Shown one piece after another: positions 1 through 7,240 of a stretch of 7,422 nt of DNA. The position numbers and the translations under genes are program-made. Position 1 is the stretch's first letter. The number at the start of each line of letters is the position of its first letter. The notes beneath the pieces are model-generated. The model ran no database searches and was not told the DNA's origin. It saw only the letters and a program-made list of their open reading frames with translations. The stretch comes from Deltaproteobacteria bacterium (GTDB lineage: Bacteria; Desulfobacterota; DSM-4660; Desulfatiglandales; HGW-15): the NCBI GenBank assembly GCA_019308525.1, contig JAFDIC010000190.1, positions 1 to 7,422 of the forward strand. Reading direction: 5' to 3'.

Positions 1-33
1 AAGTATGTGCTTTTCCGCACCATTCTCTTTCAT
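1..33 (-). CDS. ilvN: Acetolactate synthase small subunit, first 11 codons only (cut by window edge)
   Basis: Probable start of the regulatory small subunit of acetohydroxyacid synthase, which binds the IlvB catalytic subunit and gives valine feedback control. Only MKENGAEKHIL is visible, reading off the low-coordinate end of the window exactly on a codon boundary. Support: an ATG at 33-31 follows GAGG at 45-42 with an 8-nt gap; the EKHIL run matches the usual opening of IlvN proteins (a short charged stretch, then HxLSVLVEN and the ACT domain); and it is the next gene after ilvB on the same strand, where ilvN normally lies. The ACT domain itself is outside the window, so the call rests on position, ribosome binding site and five or so residues. 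It lies 177 nt beyond the ilvB stop, unusually far for this pair. A different gene beginning here cannot be excluded. Confidence 0.7.
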   Translation of the reverse strand, partial: MKENGAEKHIL

Positions 34-210
34 ATCTTTGTCCTCTTATTATGTCCTTACCCTGACCGGACTCGGGCAAAACACCCGAAACCCGGGAATC
101 TGGTCAAATCCCTTCGGAAAGAAACTTCAATAGATATGGGCACCCTGGTAGAGTCCCTGTTTACAAAACACTGCATTTCACTCTTTCTGACCGCACCCTG
201 GGGGCACTGA
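34..210 (-). other. 177-nt spacer between ilvB and ilvN, no gene seen
   Basis: Non-coding as far as I can see. It holds the ilvN ribosome binding site (GAGG at 45-42), a small hairpin at 72-88 (TCGGG/CCCGA with a short T-rich loop when read on the minus strand), a 13-nt inverted repeat at 158-170 (TGTTT/AAACA), and two copies of GCACCCTGG at 140-148 and 193-201. Neither hairpin is followed by a T-run, so neither is a standard intrinsic terminator. I found no well-spaced promoter. Ilv large and small subunit genes usually abut or overlap, so this length is notable. Confidence 0.5.
72..88 (-). other. Small GC-rich hairpin upstream of ilvN
   Basis: Read on the minus strand, TCGGG pairs with CCCGA (5 bp, extendable by one T-G wobble) around a short loop rich in T. 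No T-run follows within the next 20 nt, so it is not a convincing terminator. Role unknown; it could be an mRNA structure in the ilvB-ilvN spacer. Confidence 0.3.
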
Positions 211-1890
211 CTAGACCAGGAGCATTTCCGTGATCGAGGCCCCGGACGGCACCATGGGATATACGCATTCCTCCCTCTCCACCACAAAATCCATGATAAC
301 AGGCCTTGGGGTTGAGAGGCCCCTGCTCAACACTTGCTCTACCTCCTCCGGCTTTGTGGCCCTGAGCCCGACCGCCCCATAGGCCTCTGCCAGCTTGACG
401 AAATCGGGCGTACATTCCATGTCCGTGCATGCATAGCATTTATCGTAGAACAGTTCCTGCCATTGGCGGACCATCCCCAGGTATCTATTGTTGAGTATCA
501 CCACCTTCACTGGGAGGTTGTATTGAATGGTCGTGGCCAGTTCTTGGATATTCATCTGGATACTTCCATCTCCGGCGATATCCACTACCAGCTTGTCAGG
601 GCAGGCAACCTGCGCACCCACGGCAGCCGGCAGGCCGAACCCCATACAGCCCAGCCCTCCCGATGTAATGAACCTGTTGGGATGGTTGAATTGATAGAAC
701 TGGGCTGCCCACATCTGGTTCTGTCCCACTTCTGTGGTAATGATGGCCTCGCCCCTCGTCAACTCATAGAGTTTTTCAACCACAAACTGGGGCTTTATCA
801 CATCCTTTTGCTCGTAAGCGAGGGGTTCTCTTGACTTCCATTCATGGATTTGACGCAGCCAGGGTCTTCGTAGCTTCTTAAGGTCTCCCAGATCCTCCTG
901 GTCCAGCATCTTGTTCAGCTTCCTGAGCGTGATCTTGCAGTCACCCACTATGGGTACGTTTACCAGGATATTCTTCCGGATGGACGTGGGATCAATGTCA
1001 ATATGTATTATCTTTGCCTGCTTTGCAAAGGAATCCGTTTTCCCTGTGACCCGGTCATCGAAACGCACACCAATGGCTATCAGCAGGTCACATTCGCCTG
1101 TAGAGGTATTGGCGCGGTACGTCCCGTGCATTCCTACCATTCCCAGCCAGAGGGGGTCCTTGGCAGGAAAGGCCCCCAGGCCCATGAGGGTGGATGTAAC
1201 GGGTGCCTGAATCTTTCTGGCAAAGTACTTCAATTCACGTGCCCCGCCGGAAAGGATTACCCCTCCCCCCGCAAAGACCACGGGCCTCTTGGACTCCTTT
1301 ATCAGCCTAATGGCCTTTGGTAATTGCTTCACGTTTGGTTCATAGGTGGGTTTGTAGGACCTGAGCTGTATCTCCTTGATGGGCCTGTGCTGGGTGGTTG
1401 CCTGTACGCAGTCTTTCGGCAGGTCAACCAGAACAGGGCCAGGCCTTCCTGTCCTTGCGATGTAGAAGGCCTCCTTTATGATTCTTCCAAGGTCTCTAAC
1501 GCCAGTAACCAGGTAGTTGTGCTTGGTGCAAGGCCTTGTTATGCCGACGATATCCACCTCCTGAAAAGCATCGTTCCCGATGAGCTGGGTCGGCACTTGT
1601 CCGGTAAGGACTACGATCGGCACGGAATCCATGTAGGCCGACGCTATTCCCGTCACCGTGTTAGTAGCGCCCGGCCCAGAAGTAACAAGGCATACGCCCA
1701 CCTTGCCCGATGCCCTGGCATATCCGTCCGCCGCATGGACAGCCCCTTGCTCGTGTCTGACGAGAATATGCTTGATATCTGACTTGACCAGCTCATCGTA
1801 GATGTCAATGACCGCCCCCCCAGGATAGCCGAAAATGGTATCCACTCCCTCTTCCTGGAGTACCTTTACCAATATCTGTGCTCCTGTCAA
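211..1890 (-). CDS. ilvB: Acetolactate synthase (acetohydroxyacid synthase) large, catalytic subunit
   Basis: Thiamine-diphosphate enzyme that condenses two pyruvates to acetolactate (valine, leucine) or pyruvate with 2-ketobutyrate to acetohydroxybutyrate (isoleucine); cytosolic, active with IlvN. Numbered from the TTG at 1890, the N-terminal ThDP domain holds the catalytic glutamate E47 in [15 protein letters not shown] and SGPGATN. The central domain follows with RFDDRVTGK, and the C-terminal ThDP domain has GDG at 440-442 and NN at 467-468, the Mg-ThDP motif. QWQELFY (W477) is the active-site/herbicide-site stretch. At 559-567 aa it is normal family length, ending in the usual TEMLLV. Start: homologues begin M-K-[LV]-TGAQI, but the codon at that place is ATC (1896-1894), 7 nt after a perfect GGAGG (1908-1904). 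I list the nearest conventional start, TTG at 1890; an upstream in-frame TTG at 1914 lies before that ribosome binding site and has only a weak one of its own. The ilvD stop is about 30 nt upstream, so the two are probably co-transcribed. An unusual Cys cluster (C485, C488, C493) follows QWQELFY. Confidence 0.96.
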   Translation of the reverse strand: MTGAQILVKVLQEEGVDTIFGYPGGAVIDIYDELVKSDIKHILVRHEQGAVHAADGYARASGKVGVCLVTSGPGATNTVTGIASAYMDSVPIVVLTGQVPTQLIGNDAFQEVDIVGITRPCTKHNYLVTGVRDLGRIIKEAFYIARTGRPGPVLVDLPKDCVQATTQHRPIKEIQLRSYKPTYEPNVKQLPKAIRLIKESKRPVVFAGGGVILSGGARELKYFARKIQAPVTSTLMGLGAFPAKDPLWLGMVGMHGTYRANTSTGECDLLIAIGVRFDDRVTGKTDSFAKQAKIIHIDIDPTSIRKNILVNVPIVGDCKITLRKLNKMLDQEDLGDLKKLRRPWLRQIHEWKSREPLAYEQKDVIKPQFVVEKLYELTRGEAIITTEVGQNQMWAAQFYQFNHPNRFITSGGLGCMGFGLPAAVGAQVACPDKLVVDIAGDGSIQMNIQELATTIQYNLPVKVVILNNRYLGMVRQWQELFYDKCYACTDMECTPDFVKLAEAYGAVGLRATKPEEVEQVLSRGLSTPRPVIMDFVVEREECVYPMVPSGASITEMLLV

Positions 1891-1903
1891 TTTGATGGTC
1901 CAC

Positions 1904-1908
1904 CCTCC
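1904..1908 (-). promoter_or_regulatory. Strong ribosome binding site of ilvB (GGAGG)
   Basis: AAAGGAGG on the minus strand ends 7 nt before an in-frame ATC (1896-1894) and 13 nt before an in-frame TTG (1890-1888). Its position downstream of the other candidate TTG (1914-1912) argues that translation begins below it, not at 1914. Confidence 0.7.
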
Positions 1909-1920
1909 TTTCAAGATTCT

Positions 1921-3588
1921 CTATTTGACTATGGCCCCTTCACTTCCTGAAAGCACGCTCCTTGCATACCTGGACAAATACCCGGTCTTAATCCTGTTTT
2001 CGGGTGGTCTCCACTTCGATTTTCGCCTGTTCAGCTCCTCTTCGCTCACCTGGACATCCACCCGCTTCTCCTTGATGTCAACAACAATCCTGTCCCCATC
2101 CTTCAGCAGGGCGATTGGTCCGCCTTCCATGGCCTCCGGTGAAACATGGCCTATGGAGGCACCCCTTGTTGCCCCTGAAAAACGCCCGTCCGTAATCAAG
2201 GCTACACTCTCATCAAGTCCCATGCCCGCAATAGCAGACGTTGGTGTAAGCATTTCTCTCATCCCGGGTCCGCCCTTCGGTCCTTCATAACGGATTACAA
2301 TCACGTCTCCTTCCTTTATTTTTCCACCCATTATGGCCTCGGTCGCCTCTTCCTCCGAATCAAAGACCCTGGCCGGCCCTTCATGATGAAGCATGCCTTC
2401 GGATACGGCGGATTGCTTGACCACGCAACCCCCGGGTGCCATGTTGCCGTACAGGATTGCGAGACCCCCTTCCTTATGGTAGGGATCTTTCGTGCTCCTT
2501 ATGACCGTTGAGTCCTTGATCATGGCATCCTTGATGTTTTCCGCCACGCTCTTCCCCGTTACGGTCATACATCCCTCGTTGATAAGGCCTGCTGCGGCAA
2601 GCTCCTTCAGGACCGCACTTACACCACCTGCCCTGTCCAGATCCTCCACGTGGTGCCGTCCGGCAGGGCTCATGTGGCAGAGATTTGGCGTCCTCTGGCT
2701 CACCTCGTTGACCCTATCCAGACTGATGGGGACACCCGCTTCGTTTGCAATGGCCTGAAGGTGAAGGACCGTGTTTGTCGAACACCCGAGGGCCATGTCG
2801 ACCGCGAGGGCATTGGTAAAGGCCTCCTGTGTCAATATCCGCCTGGCCGTGATTCCCCCGTCCAGGAGCCCCATGATTCTCATTCCTGCTTCTTTCGCAA
2901 GCCTTGTCCTTGCTGCCATTACCGCCGGAATGGTGCCATTGCCGGGCAAGGCCAGCCCTATAGCCTCGCTGAGGCAGTTCATGGAATTGGCAGTGAACAT
3001 CCCGGCGCAGGAGCCGCATGTCGGACATGCCTCGTTTTCGATGGCATCGAGGCTCTCCCGGGCCATCTTGCCTGAACGAACGGCACCCACCGCCTCAAAT
3101 ACGGTTACCAGGTCTATCTCTCTGCCCATCTCCTCCGGATGTCTCCCCGCAAGCATGGGACCCCCACTGATAACGATACAGGGGATGTCCAACCTTGCGG
3201 CCGCCATTAACATACCAGGCACTATCTTGTCACAGTTTGGGACCAACACTACTGCATCAAAGGCATGGCCCTTCACCATGACCTCTATGGAATCCGCTAT
3301 AAGCTCTCGACTGGCAAGGGAGTACTTCATCCCCACATGGTTCATGGCGATGCCGTCACACACCCCTATTGTTCCAAAGGCAAGAGGCAGCCCCCCAGCC
3401 ATGTAAACCCCCGCCTTGACAGCCTCGACAATCTTATCGAGATGGATATGGCCCGGTATGATGTCATTTGCCGAATTGGCTATTCCTATCAAGGGTCTCT
3501 CTATTTCTTGATCCGTATACCCCATAGCCTTGAAGAGGGATCGATGTGGTGCGCGGTCAATACCCCTCTTCACCCTGTCACTTATCAT
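1921..3588 (-). CDS. ilvD: Dihydroxy-acid dehydratase
   Basis: Iron-sulfur enzyme that dehydrates 2,3-dihydroxyisovalerate and 2,3-dihydroxy-3-methylvalerate to the 2-keto acids, the last common step before transamination to valine and isoleucine; its valine-branch product also feeds leucine. At 555 aa it is full length. Visible IlvD/EDD family motifs: [12 protein letters not shown] (12-23); [10 protein letters not shown] (75-84) with the Mg-binding D78; [13 protein letters not shown] (118-130) with cluster Cys C119, D120 and K121, the lysine that is carboxylated in the family; [18 protein letters not shown] (188-205); and [20 protein letters not shown] near the C-terminus. Residues 45-50 read PGHIHL, with Gly where plant and mycobacterial [2Fe-2S] enzymes carry Cys (PCN), so the cluster may be the oxygen-labile kind as in E. 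coli; that is inference. Start: ATG preceded by GGAGG (3604-3600) at 11 nt, and the [17 protein letters not shown] opening matches the family. ilvB follows after a very short gap. Confidence 0.98.
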   Translation of the reverse strand: MISDRVKRGIDRAPHRSLFKAMGYTDQEIERPLIGIANSANDIIPGHIHLDKIVEAVKAGVYMAGGLPLAFGTIGVCDGIAMNHVGMKYSLASRELIADSIEVMVKGHAFDAVVLVPNCDKIVPGMLMAAARLDIPCIVISGGPMLAGRHPEEMGREIDLVTVFEAVGAVRSGKMARESLDAIENEACPTCGSCAGMFTANSMNCLSEAIGLALPGNGTIPAVMAARTRLAKEAGMRIMGLLDGGITARRILTQEAFTNALAVDMALGCSTNTVLHLQAIANEAGVPISLDRVNEVSQRTPNLCHMSPAGRHHVEDLDRAGGVSAVLKELAAAGLINEGCMTVTGKSVAENIKDAMIKDSTVIRSTKDPYHKEGGLAILYGNMAPGGCVVKQSAVSEGMLHHEGPARVFDSEEEATEAIMGGKIKEGDVIVIRYEGPKGGPGMREMLTPTSAIAGMGLDESVALITDGRFSGATRGASIGHVSPEAMEGGPIALLKDGDRIVVDIKEKRVDVQVSEEELNRRKSKWRPPENRIKTGYLSRYARSVLSGSEGAIVK

Positions 3589-3732
3589 CGCCTTTTGATC
3601 CTCCGTGAAAAAATGACCTCAGATCTCTACCCTCTACCTGCTCCACTTCCGATACCCTTGACTTCCTTCGATCCCGAACGGCCCGTATCTTTGAGAATGG
3701 CCCAACAGGCCCCGGTGCATCCCTGCACAGGG
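3589..3732 (-). other. 144-nt spacer between leuD and ilvD
   Basis: No gene seen. It contains a hairpin directly after the leuD stop (3711-3732), a T6 run (minus strand) near 3608 not adjacent to that hairpin, and the ilvD ribosome binding site GGAGG at 3604-3600. No T-box consensus, leader peptide or well-spaced promoter was recognised. Confidence 0.5.
3711..3732 (-). other. Hairpin immediately after the leuD stop codon
   Basis: On the minus strand GTGCA (3728-3724) pairs with TGCAC (3719-3715) around a GGGA loop. After a T/C mismatch, CCC (3732-3730) pairs with GGG (3713-3711), giving 8 bp in total. It starts at the first base after the leuD TAG. There is no following T-run, so it is more likely a 3' mRNA-stabilising or processing structure between leuD and ilvD than an intrinsic terminator. 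This is inference. Confidence 0.45.
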
Positions 3733-4227
3733 CTAGAAAGACCCCTTCTCCTTGATATATGCCACGAGCCCGCCTGCCCTGACAATCTCCATCATGAAAT
3801 CCGGGATCGCCTTGGCCCGTGCCTTCTGCCCTTCCTCCTCACCCCTGATTTCCCCCGTGCCCAAGTCTACCCTGACCCGGTCTCCATCGGAGAACATGTC
3901 CCATGCATCTTCTGATTCAAGCAAGGGGAGCCCGATATTGAAGGCGTTTCTGTAGAAAATCCGCGCAAAACTTCTTGCGATCACAAGGGCAATGCCGCAT
4001 TCCTTTATTGCCCAGGGGGCGTGCTCCCTTGAGGAACCACACCCAAAGTTTCTCCCTCCAAGAATGATGTCTCCCGGTTCAACCCCATCCTTGAATCCCG
4101 GCCTAACGTCGACGAAACAATTCCCGGCCAGTGTCTCCTTGTCTGAAACATTTAGAAATCTGGCAGGAATTATGACATCAGTATCGATGTTGTCTCCAAA
4201 CTTCCATATCTTACCTCTAAAAATCAT
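3733..4227 (-). CDS. leuD: 3-isopropylmalate dehydratase small subunit
   Basis: Small (swivel-domain) subunit of isopropylmalate isomerase, which with LeuC moves the hydroxyl of 2-isopropylmalate to give 3-isopropylmalate; with a cimA gene present the pair probably also converts citramalate to 3-methylmalate. From the ATG at 4227 the protein is 164 aa, the usual size of the short archaeal/deltaproteobacterial type. Visible motifs are NIDTDVIIPARFL (13-25), the aconitase swivel signature GCGSSREHAPWA (62-73) and YRNAFNIGLPLL (92-103). Start choice: an in-frame ATG at 4260 overlaps the leuC stop as ATGA and would add 11 residues, but it has only a weak ribosome binding site. The ATG at 4227 has GAGG (4237-4234) 6 nt upstream, and homologues begin close to MxFxGKxWKFGDNIDTD. 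It lies about 30 nt after leuC and is certainly co-transcribed with it. The substrate-loop segment reads FLNV where relatives often have YLNT. Confidence 0.96.
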   Translation of the reverse strand: MIFRGKIWKFGDNIDTDVIIPARFLNVSDKETLAGNCFVDVRPGFKDGVEPGDIILGGRNFGCGSSREHAPWAIKECGIALVIARSFARIFYRNAFNIGLPLLESEDAWDMFSDGDRVRVDLGTGEIRGEEEGQKARAKAIPDFMMEIVRAGGLVAYIKEKGSF

Positions 4228-4230
4228 ACT

Positions 4231-4237
4231 CTCCCTC
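4231..4237 (-). promoter_or_regulatory. Ribosome binding site that fixes the leuD start
   Basis: GAGGGAG on the minus strand just upstream of the ATG at 4227. It decides between this start and the ATG at 4260 that overlaps the leuC stop codon. Confidence 0.65.
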
Positions 4238-4256
4238 AAATGCCCCTTAGGGCAAT

Positions 4257-5522
4257 TCATAGTTCTTTCGGCGAACAGATCCTCCCCTTAACGGCTGAAG
4301 CTGCCGCAACCGCCGGCCCTGACAAGAACACCTCGCTCTTTGGGTGGCCCATACGCCCGATGAAGTTCCTGTTCGTGGTGGACAGAGCCCTTTCTCCTTC
4401 GGCCAGGACTCCCATATGGCCTCCCAGACACGGCCCGCAGCAGGGAGGGCTGATTACCGCCCCGGCATCAAGGAACGTGCTGATAATTCCCCTTCTTACA
4501 GCTTCTTTGTAAATCAGCGCCGAACCTGGAGCAATAATCAGTCTGAGCCCCTCATGTACTGAACGGCCCTTCAGGATGCTTGCCGCTGTCTCCAGGTCTT
4601 CCATCCTTCCGTTGGTGCATGAGCCTATGACAACCTGATCGATGGCGATAAGCTCCACATCGGAAACAGGCCGCACATTGTCCGGGGAGTGGGGGTATGC
4701 TACCTGGGGCTCGATCTGGTCCACATCAATATCCACCGTCCTTTCGTATACCGCACCCTCGTCGCTTTCAAAGAACACCGGCTCCCTTTGAGCGCGTTTC
4801 ATGATGTAGTCCCGGGTTATCCCGTCAGGCTCTATGATGCCGCTCTTGGCACCTCCTTCTATGGCCATATTTGCCATCGTGAGCCTGTGATCCATGGAAA
4901 GGTTTCTGATAACCTCACCCGTGAATTCCATGCTCCGGTACAGCGCGCCTTCAACTCCAAGCCTGCCCAGTGTATAGAGAATCAGATCCTTTCCCCCCAC
5001 CCATTCCTGGAGTCTGCCCCGGTATTCCACCCTTATTGTCGGAGGGACCTTGAGCCACGTCCTTCCCGTCGCCATAACAACAGCAAGATCAGTGCTGCCC
5101 ACACCGGTCGCAAAGGCGCCCAGGGCGCCATAGGTGCAAGTATGGCTATCCGCACCGATAACGATATCCCCGGGCAATACAAGGCCCTTCTCGGGAAGGA
5201 TCACATGTTCTACGCCTCCGTCCCCCAGCTCATAGTAATGGGTGATATCCTGCTCCTTGGCAAAATCTCTGACAAGCTTTGCCTGTTGGGCTGATTGGAT
5301 ATCCTTGTTGGGCACAAAATGATCGGGTATCAGGGCCACCTTTTCCCTGTCGAATATCTCGGCGATGCCTATCTCCCTGAACACCTTGATGGCAAGAGGG
5401 GCTGTAATGTCATTGGCAAGGGCCAGGTCCACATTGACCCTTATGAGATCTCCCGGAATGACGCGCTCAACCCCCGCATGGGATGACAGGATCTTTTCCG
5501 TTATGGTCATGGGATGTTTCAT
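4257..5522 (-). CDS. leuC: 3-isopropylmalate dehydratase large subunit
   Basis: Large [4Fe-4S] subunit of isopropylmalate isomerase (aconitase superfamily), partner of LeuD; likely also acts on citramalate here. Numbered from the ATG at 5522 (421 aa, the short LeuC type rather than the roughly 466 aa E. coli type), the visible motifs are DITAP, PDHFVPNKD, GADSHTCTYGALGAFATGVGSTD, VIGSCTNGR with cluster Cys C302, and PPCCGPCLGGH with cluster Cys C362 and C365. All three cluster ligands are present. Start: homologues open with MTITEKIL, which fits the ATG at 5522 (MKHPMTITEKIL) or 5510. An in-frame TTG at 5561 would add 13 residues and has a good GAGGTG (5574-5569) 7 nt upstream, so it is a serious alternative. 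The ATG at 5522 lacks a good ribosome binding site of its own but overlaps, as ATGA, the stop of an 8-codon mini-ORF, so coupled reinitiation is possible. The leuC stop (4257-4259) overlaps an ATG in the leuD frame. Confidence 0.96.
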   Translation of the reverse strand: MKHPMTITEKILSSHAGVERVIPGDLIRVNVDLALANDITAPLAIKVFREIGIAEIFDREKVALIPDHFVPNKDIQSAQQAKLVRDFAKEQDITHYYELGDGGVEHVILPEKGLVLPGDIVIGADSHTCTYGALGAFATGVGSTDLAVVMATGRTWLKVPPTIRVEYRGRLQEWVGGKDLILYTLGRLGVEGALYRSMEFTGEVIRNLSMDHRLTMANMAIEGGAKSGIIEPDGITRDYIMKRAQREPVFFESDEGAVYERTVDIDVDQIEPQVAYPHSPDNVRPVSDVELIAIDQVVIGSCTNGRMEDLETAASILKGRSVHEGLRLIIAPGSALIYKEAVRRGIISTFLDAGAVISPPCCGPCLGGHMGVLAEGERALSTTNRNFIGRMGHPKSEVFLSGPAVAAASAVKGRICSPKEL

Positions 5523-5545
5523 CGTCCAACCCGGCTCCTCTTCAT
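5519..5545 (-). CDS. Possible 8-codon leader mini-ORF upstream of leuC
   Basis: On the minus strand an ATG at 5545-5543 opens MKRSRVGR and stops at TGA 5521-5519. It is preceded by AAGGGGG with about 6 nt spacing. The TGA shares bases with the leuC ATG at 5522 in an ATGA arrangement typical of translational coupling. Three of the eight codons are arginine (AGG, CGG, CGA); there is no leucine codon, so it is not a classical leucine attenuator peptide. It lies downstream of the candidate promoter at 5597-5626. It could be chance: if leuC starts at the in-frame TTG 5561, this is merely an overlapping out-of-frame ORF. Confidence 0.25.
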   Translation of the reverse strand: MKRSRVGR

Positions 5546-5596
5546 AAGAATCCCCCTTCAATTTCGTTCACCTCAAGACTAGGCCGGAGACAGCGT

Positions 5597-5626
5597 ATCA
5601 TAGGTCCCCCCCCGACAGGATGTCAA
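5597..5626 (-). promoter_or_regulatory. Candidate internal sigma-70-type promoter for leuCD-ilvDB, with a G8 spacer
   Basis: Read on the minus strand, TTGACA (5626-5621, perfect -35) and TATGAT (5602-5597, five of six matches to TATAAT) are separated by exactly 18 nt. The -35 begins 7 nt after the leuA stop codon. Transcription would begin near 5590, about 30 nt before the TTG at 5561 and 68 nt before the leuC ATG at 5522. The spacer carries eight consecutive G (5613-5606). GACA-TCC-TGTC at the -35 edge forms a small inverted repeat. This would let leuC and downstream genes be transcribed independently of cimA-leuA. Seen by eye; not tested. Confidence 0.55.
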
Positions 5627-5633
5627 TACCTGG

Positions 5634-7175
5634 TTACAGTCCCCTTTCTTCCATGGCCAGGGAAGGATTGTTTTTGAGGTACTCAAGCCTGTTCAGTCCA
5701 TTTACATATGCCTTGGCGCTTGCTGTAAATATGTCCGGGTCCGCGCCCTTTCCAAGGGCGACCAAGCCGTTCTCCTGCAACCGGACCGTTACTTCACCTT
5801 GGGCATCCGTCCCCCCGCTGATGGCGTTGATCGTGAAGCGGATTAGTTTCGAGCGGGTCTCCGTGAGTTTGGCTATGGTGTTGAAGGTGGCATCAATGGG
5901 TCCGACCCCGAATCCAGCCCCCTGCTTGGTTTCACCGTCTATCTCCAGCTTTACCGTTGCAGTGGGCACAGCCACCGTACCACTCACCACATTCAAGTAC
6001 TCCAGCTTGTACTTGTCCGGGACCCTCAGGATCTCCTCTGCGATCAATACCTCGATATCTTCGTCGAGGATCTCCTTTCTCTTGTCCGCAAGCTCCTTGA
6101 ACTTCTCGAACACCCGGTTCAAATCCTCCTCTCCAAGCTCATACCCCAACTCCGCCAGCTTTTTCTTGAAGGCATGCCTCCCGGAGTGTTTCCCCAGCAC
6201 CAATCGATTGCTGGTGAGCCCAATGGTCTCGGGCTCCATGATCTCATAGGTCATCCTGTGCTTGAGGACCCCGTCTTGGTGTATTCCAGCCTCATGGGCA
6301 AAGGCGTTTGCTCCCACCACGGCCTTGTTGGGTTGCACTACAATTCCCGTGACCATGCTTACCAGCCTGCTCGTGGGATAGATCCCCCTCGGGTCAATGT
6401 TGGTCGTGAGACCGAGGTAGTCCCTGCGAGTGTAAAGCCCCATGACCACTTCCTCGAGGGAAGTGTTGCCTGCCCTCTCACCTATCCCGTTGATGGTGAC
6501 TTCCGCCTGGCGAGCGCCTGACTTCAACCCGGCAAGGGTGTTTGCTGTGGCTAACCCGAGATCGTTGTGGCAATGTACGCTCAGGACCACCCTTTCCAGA
6601 TTTGGCGTGTGTTTCCTGATATAGCTTATCAGCTCAGCGAATTCATCGGGCATTGCATATCCCACCGTGTCCGGCAGGTTCACCGTGGTTGCACCAGCTT
6701 CTATCACCGCTTCAAATATACGACAGAGAAAATCCCTGTCGCTCCTGGATCCGTCTTCAGCTGAGAATTCCACGTTCTCGGTAAGGGATTTCGCATATCT
6801 TACCGCTTCTACGGCAGCCCTGACCACCTGTTCACGGGTCATCTTGAGCTTGTGCTCCAGATGTATGTCAGAAGTTGCGATAAAGGTATGAATCCTCGGG
6901 CGGGCGGCTTCCCTTATCGCCCCCCAGGCTGCGTCTATATCCTCTTTGGATGCCCTTGCCAGGGCTACCACTTCCGCATTTTCCACTTTTTCGGCCACCA
7001 TCCTGACCGCTTCAAAGTCTCCCTGCGACGCTGCCGGGAAGCCTGCTTCAATGGCATCGACCCCCAGCCTTTCCAGCTTTATCGCCAGCCTGAGTTTTTC
7101 AGCGGCGTTCATGCTCGCGCCAGGGGATTGCTCCCCATCCCTCAAAGTCGTATCAAAAATCATTATTCGGTCCAT
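5634..7175 (-). CDS. leuA: 2-isopropylmalate synthase
   Basis: Committed step of leucine synthesis: condenses acetyl-CoA with 2-ketoisovalerate to 2-isopropylmalate. At 513 aa it is the normal bacterial LeuA length. The N-terminal HMGL-like TIM barrel starts with [17 protein letters not shown] (7-23), including catalytic R12 and metal ligand D13. The 'SPGASMN' form is characteristic of true LeuA rather than citramalate synthase. The metal-binding HCHND (H201, H203) lies in [16 protein letters not shown], followed by [13 protein letters not shown] (230-242). After a linker, the C-terminal LeuA dimer/regulatory domain (about 385-500) has [12 protein letters not shown] (421-432), the region that carries leucine feedback control in the family. 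Start: ATG at 7175 with GGAGG (7190-7186) 10 nt upstream; the [14 protein letters not shown] opening is typical. It follows the probable cimA by 65 nt and is followed by a candidate promoter before leuC. Confidence 0.97.
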   Translation of the reverse strand: MDRIMIFDTTLRDGEQSPGASMNAAEKLRLAIKLERLGVDAIEAGFPAASQGDFEAVRMVAEKVENAEVVALARASKEDIDAAWGAIREAARPRIHTFIATSDIHLEHKLKMTREQVVRAAVEAVRYAKSLTENVEFSAEDGSRSDRDFLCRIFEAVIEAGATTVNLPDTVGYAMPDEFAELISYIRKHTPNLERVVLSVHCHNDLGLATANTLAGLKSGARQAEVTINGIGERAGNTSLEEVVMGLYTRRDYLGLTTNIDPRGIYPTSRLVSMVTGIVVQPNKAVVGANAFAHEAGIHQDGVLKHRMTYEIMEPETIGLTSNRLVLGKHSGRHAFKKKLAELGYELGEEDLNRVFEKFKELADKRKEILDEDIEVLIAEEILRVPDKYKLEYLNVVSGTVAVPTATVKLEIDGETKQGAGFGVGPIDATFNTIAKLTETRSKLIRFTINAISGGTDAQGEVTVRLQENGLVALGKGADPDIFTASAKAYVNGLNRLEYLKNNPSLAMEERGL

Positions 7176-7185
7176 CTCCCGGTAA

Positions 7186-7190
7186 CCTCC
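7186..7190 (-). promoter_or_regulatory. Ribosome binding site of leuA (GGAGG)
   Basis: GGAGG on the minus strand, 10 nt before the ATG at 7175, in the 65-nt spacer after the cimA stop. A second purine stretch (GGGAG) touches the start codon directly. The spacer has no clear promoter. Confidence 0.6.
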
Positions 7191-7240
7191 ATTTCCTTTG
7201 ATCAGTATTCGTATAAAAATCAGATAGTTGCATGGAAAGG

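Noticed and set aside
72..96. Intrinsic terminator between ilvB and ilvN
   Set aside because: A hairpin is present but no T-run follows it on the minus strand, and a probable same-operon gene starts just downstream.
140..201. Two copies of GCACCCTGG
   Set aside because: Nine bases only, no further similarity around them; consistent with chance.
57..287. Minus-strand open frame spanning the ilvB end and the ilvB-ilvN spacer
   Set aside because: It overlaps the conserved ilvB C-terminus out of frame and shows no recognisable protein. The ilvN start at 33 explains the next gene better.
334..834. Long plus-strand open frames opposite ilvB, ilvD, leuD, leuC and leuA (for example 334-834, 2771-3406, 3265-3915, 4689-5294, 5620-6249)
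   Set aside because: All lie antisense to clear enzymes with intact family motifs, and their translations show no recognisable motif. They are shadows of codon bias.
3589..3732. T-box or leucine/isoleucine leader-peptide attenuator before ilvD
   Set aside because: No T-box consensus, no run of Leu/Ile/Val codons, and no terminator stem with a T-run.
3578..3745. Minus-strand frame open across the leuD-ilvD gap (about 50 codons)
   Set aside because: No good start codon with a ribosome binding site, no recognisable motif, and it runs into the ilvD start; an open run of that length is likely by chance.
7176..7240. Possible promoter before leuA around TATACG near 7210
   Set aside because: No acceptable -35 at 16-18 nt; the spacer is short and follows cimA, so simple co-transcription is more likely.
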